Source of the DNA: Pseudomonas svalbardensis
Lineage (GTDB): Bacteria; Pseudomonadota; Gammaproteobacteria; Pseudomonadales; Pseudomonadaceae
Assembly (NCBI RefSeq): GCF_030053115.1
Contig: NZ_CP125619.1
Span: 3,111,501 to 3,175,500 of the forward strand
Reading direction: 5' to 3'
DNA length: 64,000 bases
Shown here one piece after another: positions 9,250 to 17,801 of the stretch; position 1 is the first letter of the stretch, and every line of letters begins with the position of its first letter. Position numbers and translations under genes: made by a program. The notes under the pieces are model-generated. The model had not been told where the DNA came from and made no database searches. It worked only from the letters and a program-made list of their open reading frames with translations.

Positions 9250-9641
9250 TGTGTTGGGCGGACGGTTACTTATTGATGGCGGTTTGGAGGCGAAAGCCGA
9301 AACAGGAGGTGATGGTTCACTCCGACCAAGGCAGCCAGCACAGCAGCTCCGATTGGCGCAGTTTTTTGAAAGCGAACAATTTGGTTGCCAGCATGAGTCG
9401 CCGAGGCAACTGTCATGACAACGCCGTAGCCGAGAGCTTTTTTCAGCTTCTAAAACGGGAACGTATCAAGCGAAAAATCTATACCGCGCGGCAAGATGCT
9501 CGTAGCGACGTGTTCGATTACATCGAGATGTTCTACAACGCAAAACGCCGCCATGGTTTCAACAAACAGCTGTCATCAGTAGAGTTTGAAAAGCGTTACG
9601 CAATGAGCTTGCAAGGTGTCTAGAAAATCCGGGGCGATTCA
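9250..9641 (+). mobile_element. IS3-family element, 5'-truncated (transposase end plus right inverted repeat)
   Basis: The frame up to 9623 holds the C-terminal part of an IS3-type OrfB integrase core: LMAVWRRKPKQEV, HSDQGSQHSSSDW, MSRRGNCHDNAVAESFF and the catalytic E region, then FYNAKRRHGF. The first catalytic Asp and everything upstream are missing. Just after the stop, 9617-9641 reads TGTCTAGAAAATCCGGGGCG followed by ATTCA, which looks like the terminal inverted repeat of this IS group. The copy is dead. Confidence 0.75.
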
Positions 9642-9726
9642 GTCTTAAGGTGCAGGCATCGATGGAAAAAAACCAACATCGATTTGTAACTTTCTGCCCG
9701 TAATACTCAGGCCATTCAAAACGCGC

Positions 9727-10530
9727 TCATTCTTTCGCTGCCACTTTAGGCGGCTTTTTTTTGCCCGAAGATTTTGGCAGCCGTGTTGCCAAGTCTTTCA
9801 ACTGGATCTCAGCTTTTTCGAGTGCAGTGGCTGCGCAGCGCTGCCAAAAGTTTTCCAGCGGGAGTAGGTCAGATTCGATCAGTGCCTTTTGGCACCACTG
9901 ATAATGGTCATGCGAGGCACCCAAAGCCGATTGCAGGGCTTTGAGAGAACTCGCCGCTTTACCCGAAAGCGGTGACAGTTTGGGAAAAGCCTCCGTCAGG
10001 TAGCGAGTCCGCTTGACCAGGATTCTCAACTCATGCCGATCAGATCCAGCGTCATCTACCGCCGCATGCAATCGGTCGATCTGCTTTTTCAGTGCTTTTT
10101 CAATTTGAGGCTGGACGTGCTTTAAACCGCCGATAACTTCAACTGAGCGAAAGGTGGAGGGCCACTCATCCAACTGAATGAACAGGTTCTTGAGGGCCGG
10201 GCTTTTTAGAATCTTGGAGTAGTCAGACGCCAAGCGCGCTTTTCGGAACTGCGCCAGAACAGGAAAGCCCCTTTCCTCCAACTCCTGAACCATCACCTCC
10301 AGATCGCGAGCCGGCGTGGTGAGCCTCCCCACCTCCGCCGCAGCACTGTTCAGCGCCACGACTTCGTTCATAGAACGCATTGGTCGGAGTAGGCTCCGGA
10401 TGCGCCTCACAGCGATTCTGAGGTCATGCAAAGCCTCGCTATCAGTCCTCGCTTCCAATCGAGCACGGGAGTGATACAGGGCAACCTGAAGAGCCAGTAT
10501 CTCAGCAACGAACTTGTCGACGAAGGACAT
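9727..10530 (-). CDS. CHAD-domain protein
   Basis: A 267-residue protein made almost entirely of a CHAD domain: conserved histidines and basic residues in LHDLRIAVRRIRSLLRPM near residue 34 and HELRILVKRTRYLTEAF in the second half. CHAD domains bind polyphosphate or other anionic phosphates and often target polyphosphate granules. There is no signal peptide; the C-terminus is lysine-rich. The frame is open further upstream, but MSFVDKFVAEI at 10530 is the first start that looks protein-like. It appears monocistronic, downstream of a dead IS3 fragment on the other strand. Confidence 0.8.
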   Translation of the reverse strand: MSFVDKFVAEILALQVALYHSRARLEARTDSEALHDLRIAVRRIRSLLRPMRSMNEVVALNSAAAEVGRLTTPARDLEVMVQELEERGFPVLAQFRKARLASDYSKILKSPALKNLFIQLDEWPSTFRSVEVIGGLKHVQPQIEKALKKQIDRLHAAVDDAGSDRHELRILVKRTRYLTEAFPKLSPLSGKAASSLKALQSALGASHDHYQWCQKALIESDLLPLENFWQRCAATALEKAEIQLKDLATRLPKSSGKKKPPKVAAKE

Positions 10531-10823
10531 GCAGTCATCTCTTTGAAACTCTATGGACACGAGCTTAGCAGAAGCGTAGATCGCCAAATATTGACCTTGC
10601 TTGAGAGTTGATACGCGCCATCGGCGACCAGGCATCTGCACGTTGCTCCCTGCGATGCCTGCAAGGACGCTCCCCCACTGCAATGACTGCTCACTGTAGC
10701 CTACAATATTGTTTCAGTTTTAAGTCGGCGAGTGATCGGTCTCTTCCACTCCATGACTTCATCAATTTCAAGATCACCTGTTTCAAAAGGTATCGTGACG
10801 TAATCGCACCCAGGGATGTTGCT

Positions 10824-11091
10824 ATGCATTCAACGCTAGACGTAGTTCGTGCTCAAATGCAGGAGGCAGAGCGGGTATTTGAAGCAGCTCGATGTGGAGC
10901 TGGAGACGATCAGCTTTGATCCATTTATCCCTTCAAGCGTCGACGCGGCCATTGAGAGGGTTGCTGCAGTCATAAATACGCTTCTGGTGAGTTTTAAAGC
11001 CAATCCGATACTCGGCCCGCTGGCCGACCAATTGAAATCTCAATATCTCGACGCGATTCAACACCAGGTTGTTGCGGATCAAGGAGGGTGA
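10824..11091 (+). pseudogene. Small hypothetical gene, probably frameshifted
   Basis: The ATG at 10824 opens MHSTLDVVRAQMQEAERVFE, which ends at a TGA at 10917-10919. From about 10885 the next frame continues protein-like as QLDVELETISFDPF and then INTLLVSF and LKSQYLDAIQHQVV, to a stop at 11091. Joining the two gives a plausible 85-90 residue helical protein, so a single indel near 10880 is likely. No family is recognised. Confidence 0.4.
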
Positions 11092-11092
11092 A

Positions 11093-11224
11093 ATGGCGGA
11101 GTCCCAGCATTGTCGGAAGGCCTGCTTCACTTTAAAGAATTGCCATAAATCTGATATCGCCCAGCTGCCTTATTTCTGTCATACAACCCCCGTAGCTTTC
11201 GCTCGCCAACACGCTAGAAGGTGA
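11093..11224 (+). CDS. Small ORF of 43 residues
   Basis: The ATG lies 4 bases after an AAGGAGGGTG ribosome-binding site, the strongest such signal in the area. It immediately follows the stop of the preceding frame. The product (MAESQHCRKACFTLKNCHKS...) is short and cysteine-containing, with no recognised family. Support is the ribosome-binding site and the position only. Confidence 0.3.
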   Translation: MAESQHCRKACFTLKNCHKSDIAQLPYFCHTTPVAFARQHARR

Positions 11225-11229
11225 CCGTT

Positions 11230-11475
11230 ATGAATGCAGAGTGCCGGGTAAAAATTCGACGTTTAGCTGCAAACGCAGACGCACGAAAGAGAATGATTGG
11301 CGCGCTCTGGAGAAGCCAAATGCTGGCGGTGCAAACGGCGGAATACAAAATCGCGCTTCTGCAACGATATCCTGTTGGACTGATAGACGACGCTGAAATT
11401 GAAGCATTGCTGACAAGCTGGCCCCATCATCGTAACAACCTGCACCCACAAACCTATTCAGCAACAGCGACTTGA
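11230..11475 (+). CDS. Small hypothetical protein
   Basis: An 81-residue frame beginning MNAECRVKIRRLAANADARK, preceded by AGAAGGTGACC. The composition is protein-like, with a basic N-terminal helix and acidic DDAEIEALLTSW near the C-terminus. Its last codons overlap a diguanylate cyclase remnant on the other strand, so its 3' end may be chimeric. Function unknown. Confidence 0.4.
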   Translation: MNAECRVKIRRLAANADARKRMIGALWRSQMLAVQTAEYKIALLQRYPVGLIDDAEIEALLTSWPHHRNNLHPQTYSATAT

Positions 11476-11562
11476 TTACGTCCCCGCGCCTTGGCCCGAT
11501 GCAGTGCTCTATCGGCATTGTTCATCAAGCTGTGCAGGCCTTCATCCCCGGTAAGCGTGTAG
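11454..11562 (-). pseudogene. GGDEF-domain C-terminal remnant
   Basis: On the minus strand the frame reads SLMNNADRALHRAKARGRN followed by QVAVAE and a TAG. This is the standard end of a diguanylate cyclase domain (AD-x-AL-x-x-AK-x-x-GRN). Only about 35 residues survive. It sits between the inverted-repeat terminator and a small plus-strand gene. Confidence 0.6.
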
Positions 11563-11563
11563 C

Positions 11564-11590
11564 ACAAAGGGCCCTCGAAGGGCCCTTTGT
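11564..11590. terminator. Perfect GC-rich hairpin, bidirectional terminator
   Basis: ACAAAGGGCCCT pairs with AGGGCCCTTTGT around a three-base loop, followed by T-rich sequence on the plus strand. It lies just downstream of the mvaT 3'-end remnant on the minus strand, in the same position as the terminator at 45261-45284 next to the intact mvaT gene. Confidence 0.75.
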
Positions 11591-11607
11591 TTGTACTCAA
11601 ACCAAAA

Positions 11608-11655
11608 TCACTTGGTCAGCCAGGACTCGATCGTGTCGGAGCCGCGCCCGGCATC
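11608..11655 (-). pseudogene. Fragment of mvaT 3' end
   Basis: On the minus strand the last codons translate to GSDTIESWLTK and stop, the C-terminus of MvaT-family H-NS-like proteins. The intact gene at 45300-45665 ends GSDTVESWLTK. The similarity continues past the stop codon into TGTACTCAAACCAAA. Only about 15 codons remain, and upstream sequence has no further MvaT match. It is a duplicated gene end or the scar of a lost paralogue. Confidence 0.65.
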
Positions 11656-11698
11656 CCAAACCTTTTGCTACGCTGACCTCTTTCATGGAGGAATCGCG

Positions 11699-11908
11699 AT
11701 GACAAACTCAGACCTGCTCCCTTCCCTGCTATTCAAGATCAATCAAAACCAACTCGCCCTTGAGGCCGCCATCATGGAACTGACACTCTGGGTCGAGCAG
11801 CGCGGCTCGGGTGAGGTTGGAGGCAACGTGCGCGGTGCGCTGGACACGATCAGAACCAATGAAGAGTTCATCAACATGACGCTCGCTGTGTTGATGGCAC
11901 CGGAGTGA
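11699..11908 (+). CDS. Small conserved hypothetical protein
   Basis: A 69-residue acidic protein whose ATG follows ATGGAGGAATCGCG. The key stretch NQLALEAAIMELTLWVEQRG recurs in the amber-interrupted copy at 3313-3525, so this is a small paralogous family within the window. It has no signal peptide or membrane helix and is probably helical. Function unknown. Confidence 0.65.
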   Translation: MTNSDLLPSLLFKINQNQLALEAAIMELTLWVEQRGSGEVGGNVRGALDTIRTNEEFINMTLAVLMAPE

Positions 11909-12047
11909 TCCTTCCAATACGTAGAAGAACCCTGTTGAGTAGCTGGATTTGTGCCTTGGTAGACGCGGGCCATACGCACTTTGATTCGCTGCGACCATTA
12001 AAAGCGAATACGCGCTAGGGGCATCCATATCGCTCAGACAAACCAAT

Positions 12048-12281
12048 TCACGGCACCAGTAGCGCCTCGTGGATCTCAATAGATGGAATGGCCACTTCCT
12101 TGCGTTTGCTGGCAATCCAAATCCTCGTTTTACTCACATCGAAAATCTGCCCCTGCTCCATCAGCGTCAACACGAGCGCATCTGAAACTCGATAGCGACC
12201 ACAGGCCGGACAATCTCTCTCCTCCCACGGGCCATGACACTGAATGCGTTCAGCGACACCTGCACAAATAAGACAGCTCAT
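12048..12281 (-). CDS. Small zinc-ribbon-like hypothetical protein
   Basis: From the ATG at 12281 the 77 residues start MSCLICAGVAERIQC and contain CPACGRYRVS. These two Cys pairs about 26 residues apart could bind zinc. The rest reads TLMEQGQIFDVSKTR and IWIASKR. The frame is open for 25 more codons upstream, but GGTGATCCC before MSCL and the cysteine motif favour the shorter form. No defined family; perhaps a small nucleic-acid-binding or regulatory protein. Confidence 0.5.
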   Translation of the reverse strand: MSCLICAGVAERIQCHGPWEERDCPACGRYRVSDALVLTLMEQGQIFDVSKTRIWIASKRKEVAIPSIEIHEALLVP

Positions 12282-12778
12282 GGGATCACCATTGCTTTTT
12301 TTATAGTCTGTACCCGATCCATCGTTATTCCAGCCGCTGCCCATCTGATAACTCACCGCGCGTCCAAATTACCAGGCGCTCCTAGTCATGCATTGATATT
12401 CATTGGAGACAGCAAGCCTCAATCAAGGCACATCAGTGACCACTGCGCGATCGATTGCCGCTCTTAGTGATAGGCAGTAATCAGCCAAAACCGCCTGCCA
12501 TCAAACGGTCGCGCGAAACGCTAATGCCCATTTACGAATTCGGTACGGGCGCGTCATCCCCCCAAGCTGCGTCATTTCTGAGTCTTTTGATGCCGCGCAA
12601 CGATCATCTTTCGACGAGGCATCTTCGACCGCAATCAATTGCCTCTGCTATCGAAAGCATAGAAAAAACGACCTTTATTATTTCCAGCTACTACACTTTA
12701 AAAATATGAGGATTGTGAAATCTCGGCCTACACCTTCGACAACAAACCTTATTCTCTGCTCCAACAAGCGAGCTCTAT
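12282..12778. other. Intergenic region upstream of the LOV-GGDEF gene
   Basis: About 500 bases without a convincing gene. The last 120 bases are rich in A and T and are the likely promoter region of the LOV-GGDEF gene. No repeat or RNA structure was recognised. Confidence 0.4.
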
Positions 12779-13711
12779 ATGAATCTTGAAATACTTAAAC
12801 AGGCCGTCATGGACTCAAGAGATGGAATTACTATCTCCGATAACAGCATGCACGACAACCCATTGATTTTTGTAAATCCTGCTTTTGAGCGCATGACCGG
12901 CTACTCATCCGAAGAAATCACCAATATCAACTGTCGATATCTACAGAACAACGACCGAGAGCAACCCGAACTGGACATAATCCATAGTGCAATTGAAAAA
13001 GGAGAGTATTGCCTTGTGACCTTGCGAAACTATCGCAAAGACGGAACGATGTTTTGGAACGAGCTAAGCATTTCGCCAATTCATGACAAGAATGGGATCG
13101 TTACTAATTTCATTGGAATTCAAAAAGACGTAACACCTAGAGTGATAATACAGCAGCAGTTACGTGAAAAAAACCAGTCTCTTGAGGAAATGAAAATACA
13201 CTTCGAGCAACTATCAATCAAAGATGGGCTAACAGGCATTTACAATCGTCGATTTTTTGATACGCAATTGGAAATCCAGTGGAAAATCGCATGCCGCAAT
13301 GGGGAGTCCTTGACTCTTGCCATGATCGACGTTGATCACTTCAAGGCATTTAATGACATCTATGGGCACCAAGCGGGCGATGAAGCATTAAGACGAGTTG
13401 CTGACAGTTTGAACAGATCATTCCAGCGAGGCTCTGACTTTGCAGCAAGGTATGGCGGCGAAGAATTTGTAGTCCTGTCCAACGGCATGACGCAAGACCA
13501 GGCCGCACTATACACAAACACATTATGCCAGCGAGTGCGCAGTTTACGAATACCGCACTCCGCTTCCAGCACAGGATATCTAACCATAAGCATTGGCTTT
13601 GCAGTTCATACATTTGCCACGCCGAATCCATTTGGCATGCTCTTGGCACAGGCCGATAAAGCTCTATACAAAGCTAAGGGGCTGGGTCGAAATCAATCCC
13701 TTAGTCTCTAA
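12779..13711 (+). CDS. LOV-GGDEF blue-light diguanylate cyclase
   Basis: A 310-residue soluble protein. Residues 1-120 form a LOV-type PAS domain. INCRYLQNNDR includes the photoactive cysteine (Cys52) that forms the flavin adduct, and NYRKDG, FWNELSISP and FIGIQKDV are classic LOV strands. A short coiled-coil linker (about 123-145) leads to a GGDEF domain with GGEEF at 226-230 and an inhibitory-site RGSD at 217-220. It should make c-di-GMP under control of blue light. No partner gene is adjacent. The start is the first ATG, after an AT-rich leader. Confidence 0.9.
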   Translation: MNLEILKQAVMDSRDGITISDNSMHDNPLIFVNPAFERMTGYSSEEITNINCRYLQNNDREQPELDIIHSAIEKGEYCLVTLRNYRKDGTMFWNELSISPIHDKNGIVTNFIGIQKDVTPRVIIQQQLREKNQSLEEMKIHFEQLSIKDGLTGIYNRRFFDTQLEIQWKIACRNGESLTLAMIDVDHFKAFNDIYGHQAGDEALRRVADSLNRSFQRGSDFAARYGGEEFVVLSNGMTQDQAALYTNTLCQRVRSLRIPHSASSTGYLTISIGFAVHTFATPNPFGMLLAQADKALYKAKGLGRNQSLSL

Positions 13712-13954
13712 ATTCCGTACGAAAATTTCGAAACATGGCCGTCATGTCGGTAGCCTATCTGTCAATACCCAGTTGAAGGTGAAAAGGTAGTCTCTGTCAT
13801 GAGTATTTAACCCCTAAACATCAAGAAGCCACCATCAGGCAGCTATACGAATGACTTTATTGGGTCGGTTCCTGCCAGGCGTAACAGCTGGAAATCGGCC
13901 ATGAGCGGGCACTCGAACACATCACCTGATCGGCTGTTTTGTAGGACGAAGCGG

Positions 13955-14524
13955 TCACCCATGTTCCGCTGCCAACATAGACCTGAACTGAGAAATGATC
14001 TCTGAAGATAGCCCGGCAGCTTCAAACACTGCGCAGGTGAAGCTAACGGGTGCAGGGCCTGGAGCAGTTATGATGCGGTCTGCAACCACAGCTACTGAAC
14101 TGCTTCGATAAAGCGCGCGGCCTTCATAACCTATGGCATTGTGTTGTAAGAAGTCAGCGCTGTTCGAGGTATGAGGAACCGTGTCGAGAAGCCCGGCCCT
14201 CGCAAGTGCCAGCGTTCCCCCACAGATACCGGCAATTGTCGCTCCACTTGAACGACTAGCATGAAGAAAGTCTCGAATATCCGGTGCTTCTGCACATTCC
14301 CAGACCATTCCTCCAATGACGACAACAACGTCCGGTTTCCAGTCGAGACATTGTTGCAAACTGCTATCGACAGTTACAGCCAATCCACCCTGCGAGCGGA
14401 ACTGCCCCGTAGCAGAGGCGAAAAACCTGACGTCGATCCCGTAAAACGGGGACGCTGTTCCAGCAATGAAAGCATATTCCCAGTCCGCAAAACCGGGTGT
14501 CAGTATCAAACCCACGCGTGCCAT
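13955..14524 (-). CDS. DJ-1/PfpI-family protein
   Basis: A 189-residue class-I-glutamine-amidotransferase-like fold. The nucleophile elbow GATIAGICGGTLALARAGLL holds the reactive cysteine, and the N-terminal VGLILTPGFADWEYAF provides the conserved acidic residue. Members include chaperones/deglycases, amidases and regulators; this one resembles the single-domain YajL/ThiJ-type group. No membrane segment. It stands alone between the LOV-GGDEF gene and the broken NRAMP gene. Confidence 0.8.
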   Translation of the reverse strand: MARVGLILTPGFADWEYAFIAGTASPFYGIDVRFFASATGQFRSQGGLAVTVDSSLQQCLDWKPDVVVVIGGMVWECAEAPDIRDFLHASRSSGATIAGICGGTLALARAGLLDTVPHTSNSADFLQHNAIGYEGRALYRSSSVAVVADRIITAPGPAPVSFTCAVFEAAGLSSEIISQFRSMLAAEHG

Positions 14525-14922
14525 CAGTCAGAATTCTCCATGAATGCCAATAACATATGGCGACAACAAACAGACATCAAGGGCTGCTTCGGGTCATCAT
14601 GGTCATACCTTTGTTCAAGGTCATCCATTTGATCCGCCTGATCATGATGTAGCGACAAAAAGCCATTGTGGCACCCTGCCACCAAGGCGAACAATCGAAT
14701 TGTACGCGCGAGAGCCCGCAAAACTTCTACGAATCGTTCTTGCCTCAAGGTCACATCCGAAGGACTTCCAATGATCTAGTTCGGATCTGGTGATCGGCAG
14801 CCTTTGCCCAGAGCGGCCATTCCCCTTGGGCAATACGCCTTCCTGAATTCTGCCACGGAACTCCCGTTGAAGAGCCTCAGTCAAAACTTGGTGTGGCATC
14901 CGATGCCCCCGAGAAATCAAAA
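14525..14922. other. Intergenic region, no gene recognised
   Basis: About 400 bases between divergent genes. Short frames on both strands lack ribosome-binding sites and family features. It should contain the promoters of the DJ-1 gene and of the NRAMP-type gene. Confidence 0.4.
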
Positions 14923-16218
14923 ATGAATAAGAAAGAGCTCATAGGCAAGCCTCCGGCTGTTCCCCATCGTTCGTGGATAAAAAAACTAGGGCCCGGTCTT
15001 ATCACAGGTGCAGCGGATGATGATCCAAGCGGTATAGCAACCTACTCGCAAGCAGGCGCGCAATTTGGCTTTAATACACTATGGACATAGTTTTTCACTT
15101 TTCCCCTGATGGTCGGTATTCAGATCATCAGCGCAAAAATAGGCCGAGTCAGCGGGCACGGGCTCGCTACCAACATCCGCAGACATTACCCTTGGCCTTT
15201 TTTATATGGCATCGTCGCCCTATTGATGTTTGCCAATACCATCAATATTGCAGCGGACATCGCAGCGATGGGGGCGGCGTTGAAGCTGTTGATTGGCGGA
15301 TCGTCTCAATTCTACGCAGTCGGCTTTGGTCTGGTTTCTCTGCTTCTGCAAGTGTTCATTCCGTATAAGCGCTATGTGCGGGTACTCAAGTGGCTGACAC
15401 TCGTGTTGCTGGCTTATGTGGGTATTATGTTTGCCGTGCAGATTCCATGGGGGCAGGTCGTTCGTCAGACTGTGTGGCCTCACATATCCTGGAAGCCGGA
15501 GTATATAACCATGGTGGTTGCCATCTTTGGCACAACCATCAGCCCCTATCTCTTTTTCTGGCAAGCCTCACAGGAAGTCGAAGACATGGAAGCCGACCCC
15601 AAGGTCAAGACACTTCTTGATGCACCAAACCAGGCGCGAGCCAACTTTACTCGCATCAAAATTGACACAATGGTGGGGATGGGAATTTCGAACGTCATTG
15701 CGTTTTTTATTATGTTGACCACCGCTGGCACGCTAAATATGCATGGCACCACAGACATTCAATCGTCCGCACAGGCAGCCAATGCTTTACGACCGATTGC
15801 GGGGGAGTTTGCATTTTGGTTATTCAGCGCAGGCATCATCGGAACCGGTATGTTAGCGGTTCCCGTGCTCGCAGGCTCTGCTGCTTACGCAGTAGCCGGT
15901 ACCTTTAGATGGAGAAATAGCTTGGCGGCCAAGCCAGAAACAAACAAAGCGTTTTATAGCATTATCACGGCGGCAACATTATTGGGTGTATTGATCTGCT
16001 TTGCTCCGATCGACCCCATCAAAGCATTGTTTTTGAGTGCAGTCGTCAATGGCGTGATTGCGGTACCTGTCATGTTCATCATGATGTTGATGGCATCGCA
16101 CAAAGAAATAATGGGCGCTTTCGTCATTCACCCTGGGCTGAGGGTATTGGGCTGGAGCTGCACCATAGCAATGGCTTTTGTCGTGATCGGTATGCTCTGG
16201 GGCATGTTTTCAGCGTAG
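14923..16218 (+). pseudogene. NRAMP-type divalent metal transporter with in-frame TAG
   Basis: The full frame from the ATG at 14923 encodes about 431 residues of an Nramp-related transporter with 11 or so membrane helices. The first helix carries DDDPSGIATYSQAG, the DPSG variant of the metal-binding DPGN motif. The frame is intact except for a TAG at 15088-15090, codon 56, between NTLW-T and FFTFPLM. Downstream coding remains clean for 370 codons, so the stop is recent or suppressed. Reinitiation at the ATG at 15109 would lack the first metal-binding helix and has no ribosome-binding site. Confidence 0.8.
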
Positions 16219-16380
16219 AAGCTTTTTCTGAGATTTAGTCAGGTCTCTCATTCATAGCCAGTGGGTGGTTCCTCAGGAGAATCGTGACTTGGGCCGTCAT
16301 CCACAGCATTCAAGGCTTGGCCTGGCTGGTCGCACGACCGCTCTCATTTCGCTCAGTGACCCAGAGGTGATTTCTCCGAC

Positions 16381-16587
16381 TTAAAGGAAATGAGAGTTCA
16401 GTAGCGAAGACTCACTGAGATGAGAACTCCAAGCTGCACACGCATCCGAATGTTGGGTTACAGCCGCACACCACCTTTCACCGGAAAGCTCGCGAGTTGC
16501 GACCAACATCATCATTTGGTTAATAGCTGCATCTAGATCTAAAAGCAGCTCATGAGATTTAAATCTAAAGTCGTCCGCTGCGTTCAT
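16381..16587 (-). CDS. Small conserved hypothetical protein
   Basis: From the ATG at 16587 the product is 68 residues beginning MNAADDFRFKSHELLLDLDA, with an INQMMMLVATRELSGERW core. AGGATCTGAC precedes the start; a longer frame exists but has no better signal. Such short helical proteins are common in Pseudomonas, but no function is known. Confidence 0.5.
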   Translation of the reverse strand: MNAADDFRFKSHELLLDLDAAINQMMMLVATRELSGERWCAAVTQHSDACAAWSSHLSESSLLNSHFL

Positions 16588-16757
16588 GTCAGATCCTGTG
16601 CTCAGCGGGTCTGACTCGATGTTACGAGTTGCAGTACCCGCCAAGAATCTTGATTGCGGTTTTTAATGGATCAGTCCGAGCGATGGACGGCAATAATCTT
16701 GTCTGGTGGGAGCTGACCTATGCCCCTGGACTTAGATCAATCACTGTCCACGCCTTT

Positions 16758-17792
16758 TTACCCGTTTGAATGGATCACCATCGGTAACGTGACCACGAAC
16801 TCGCTCCCCTTGCCATCACCCTCGCTCGTGCCGGCAACCTCGCCGCCGTGCGCCTCGACCAGTTCGCGGACTACTGTCAGTCCGATGCCCAAGCCTGACC
16901 CATTGAAGCCGACAGCGTGCACGTCCTGAACATAGGGGTCGAAAATAAACGGCAGTGCTTTAGCGGAAATACCAATGCCATTGTCGGAAATGGTTATCTT
17001 CAAAACGTCGGACGCTACCGTTACAGACAGTTTGATCCTACCGTGGGTCGGGGTGTATTTGGCCGCATTCGCCAGAAGATTGTGGAGAATCTGCGCGAGG
17101 CGCCCCGGGTCACCATTGACCATCAAGATGCCATTGGGAAGATGGACGTTGAAATGCTGCTCTTGTGCGCTCATCAAAGGGCGGCACGCATCAATGGCTT
17201 CACGCAGAACTTGAATTATGTCGACATCGCGGCGATCAATTCGCAACTTGCCAGTGCTGGCACGGGAGACATCCAGCAGATCATCGACCAGCCGCGACAT
17301 GTGCTGCACCTGGCCTTCGATCAGCGCCTGCATGCGCGGCAGCTCCTCACTGGGCACGCGCACCAGACGCCCGGCGATCATGCTGATGGGCGTCAGCGGG
17401 TTGCGAAGTTCATGGGCCACTGTCGCCAGTATGCTTTTTTGCTGACTCAGTGCGCGCTCGGCTACAGCCTGAAGGTCTTGCGCGCTGAGGGCCGCGATCA
17501 CCAATTGCGCGTTGGCTTCACGCATCTCCAGGAACAGCCGTTGTTCTTCCTGTGTGCGTTTTGGTTTTTCTGCATCCGACTGCGCCAGCAAAATCGCCAG
17601 CACCAACTGCTGATTGGCCTCGATCAGTTGCTCGACCTGCTGGCTATCGACCAGCCGGCTGCTGGTGTCGCTCAACTCTTTTTGAAGAGCTGCCAGCACG
17701 GCGCGTGCTTCAACGGTTTTCTGGCCAAGCAGGAAGAGTTCGTGAGCGGCATTAGCGATCTCACGCTCATTCGTGCCATCGACATTACTCAT
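16758..17792 (-). CDS. Soluble histidine kinase of the KaiC-like operon
   Basis: A 344-residue kinase without membrane helices. Residues 1-115 are predicted coiled coil. The HisKA H-box ILATVAHELRNPLTPI puts the phospho-acceptor at about His127. An ATPase domain follows with N-box LLANAAKYTP, DNGIGI and GSGLGIGLTVVREL. It is the last gene of a three-gene operon, 9 bases after the KaiC-like gene, and probably takes its input from that ATPase by protein contact. No cognate response regulator is adjacent. Confidence 0.88.
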   Translation of the reverse strand: MSNVDGTNEREIANAAHELFLLGQKTVEARAVLAALQKELSDTSSRLVDSQQVEQLIEANQQLVLAILLAQSDAEKPKRTQEEQRLFLEMREANAQLVIAALSAQDLQAVAERALSQQKSILATVAHELRNPLTPISMIAGRLVRVPSEELPRMQALIEGQVQHMSRLVDDLLDVSRASTGKLRIDRRDVDIIQVLREAIDACRPLMSAQEQHFNVHLPNGILMVNGDPGRLAQILHNLLANAAKYTPTHGRIKLSVTVASDVLKITISDNGIGISAKALPFIFDPYVQDVHAVGFNGSGLGIGLTVVRELVEAHGGEVAGTSEGDGKGSEFVVTLPMVIHSNG

Positions 17793-17801
17793 GAGTCGGG
17801 C

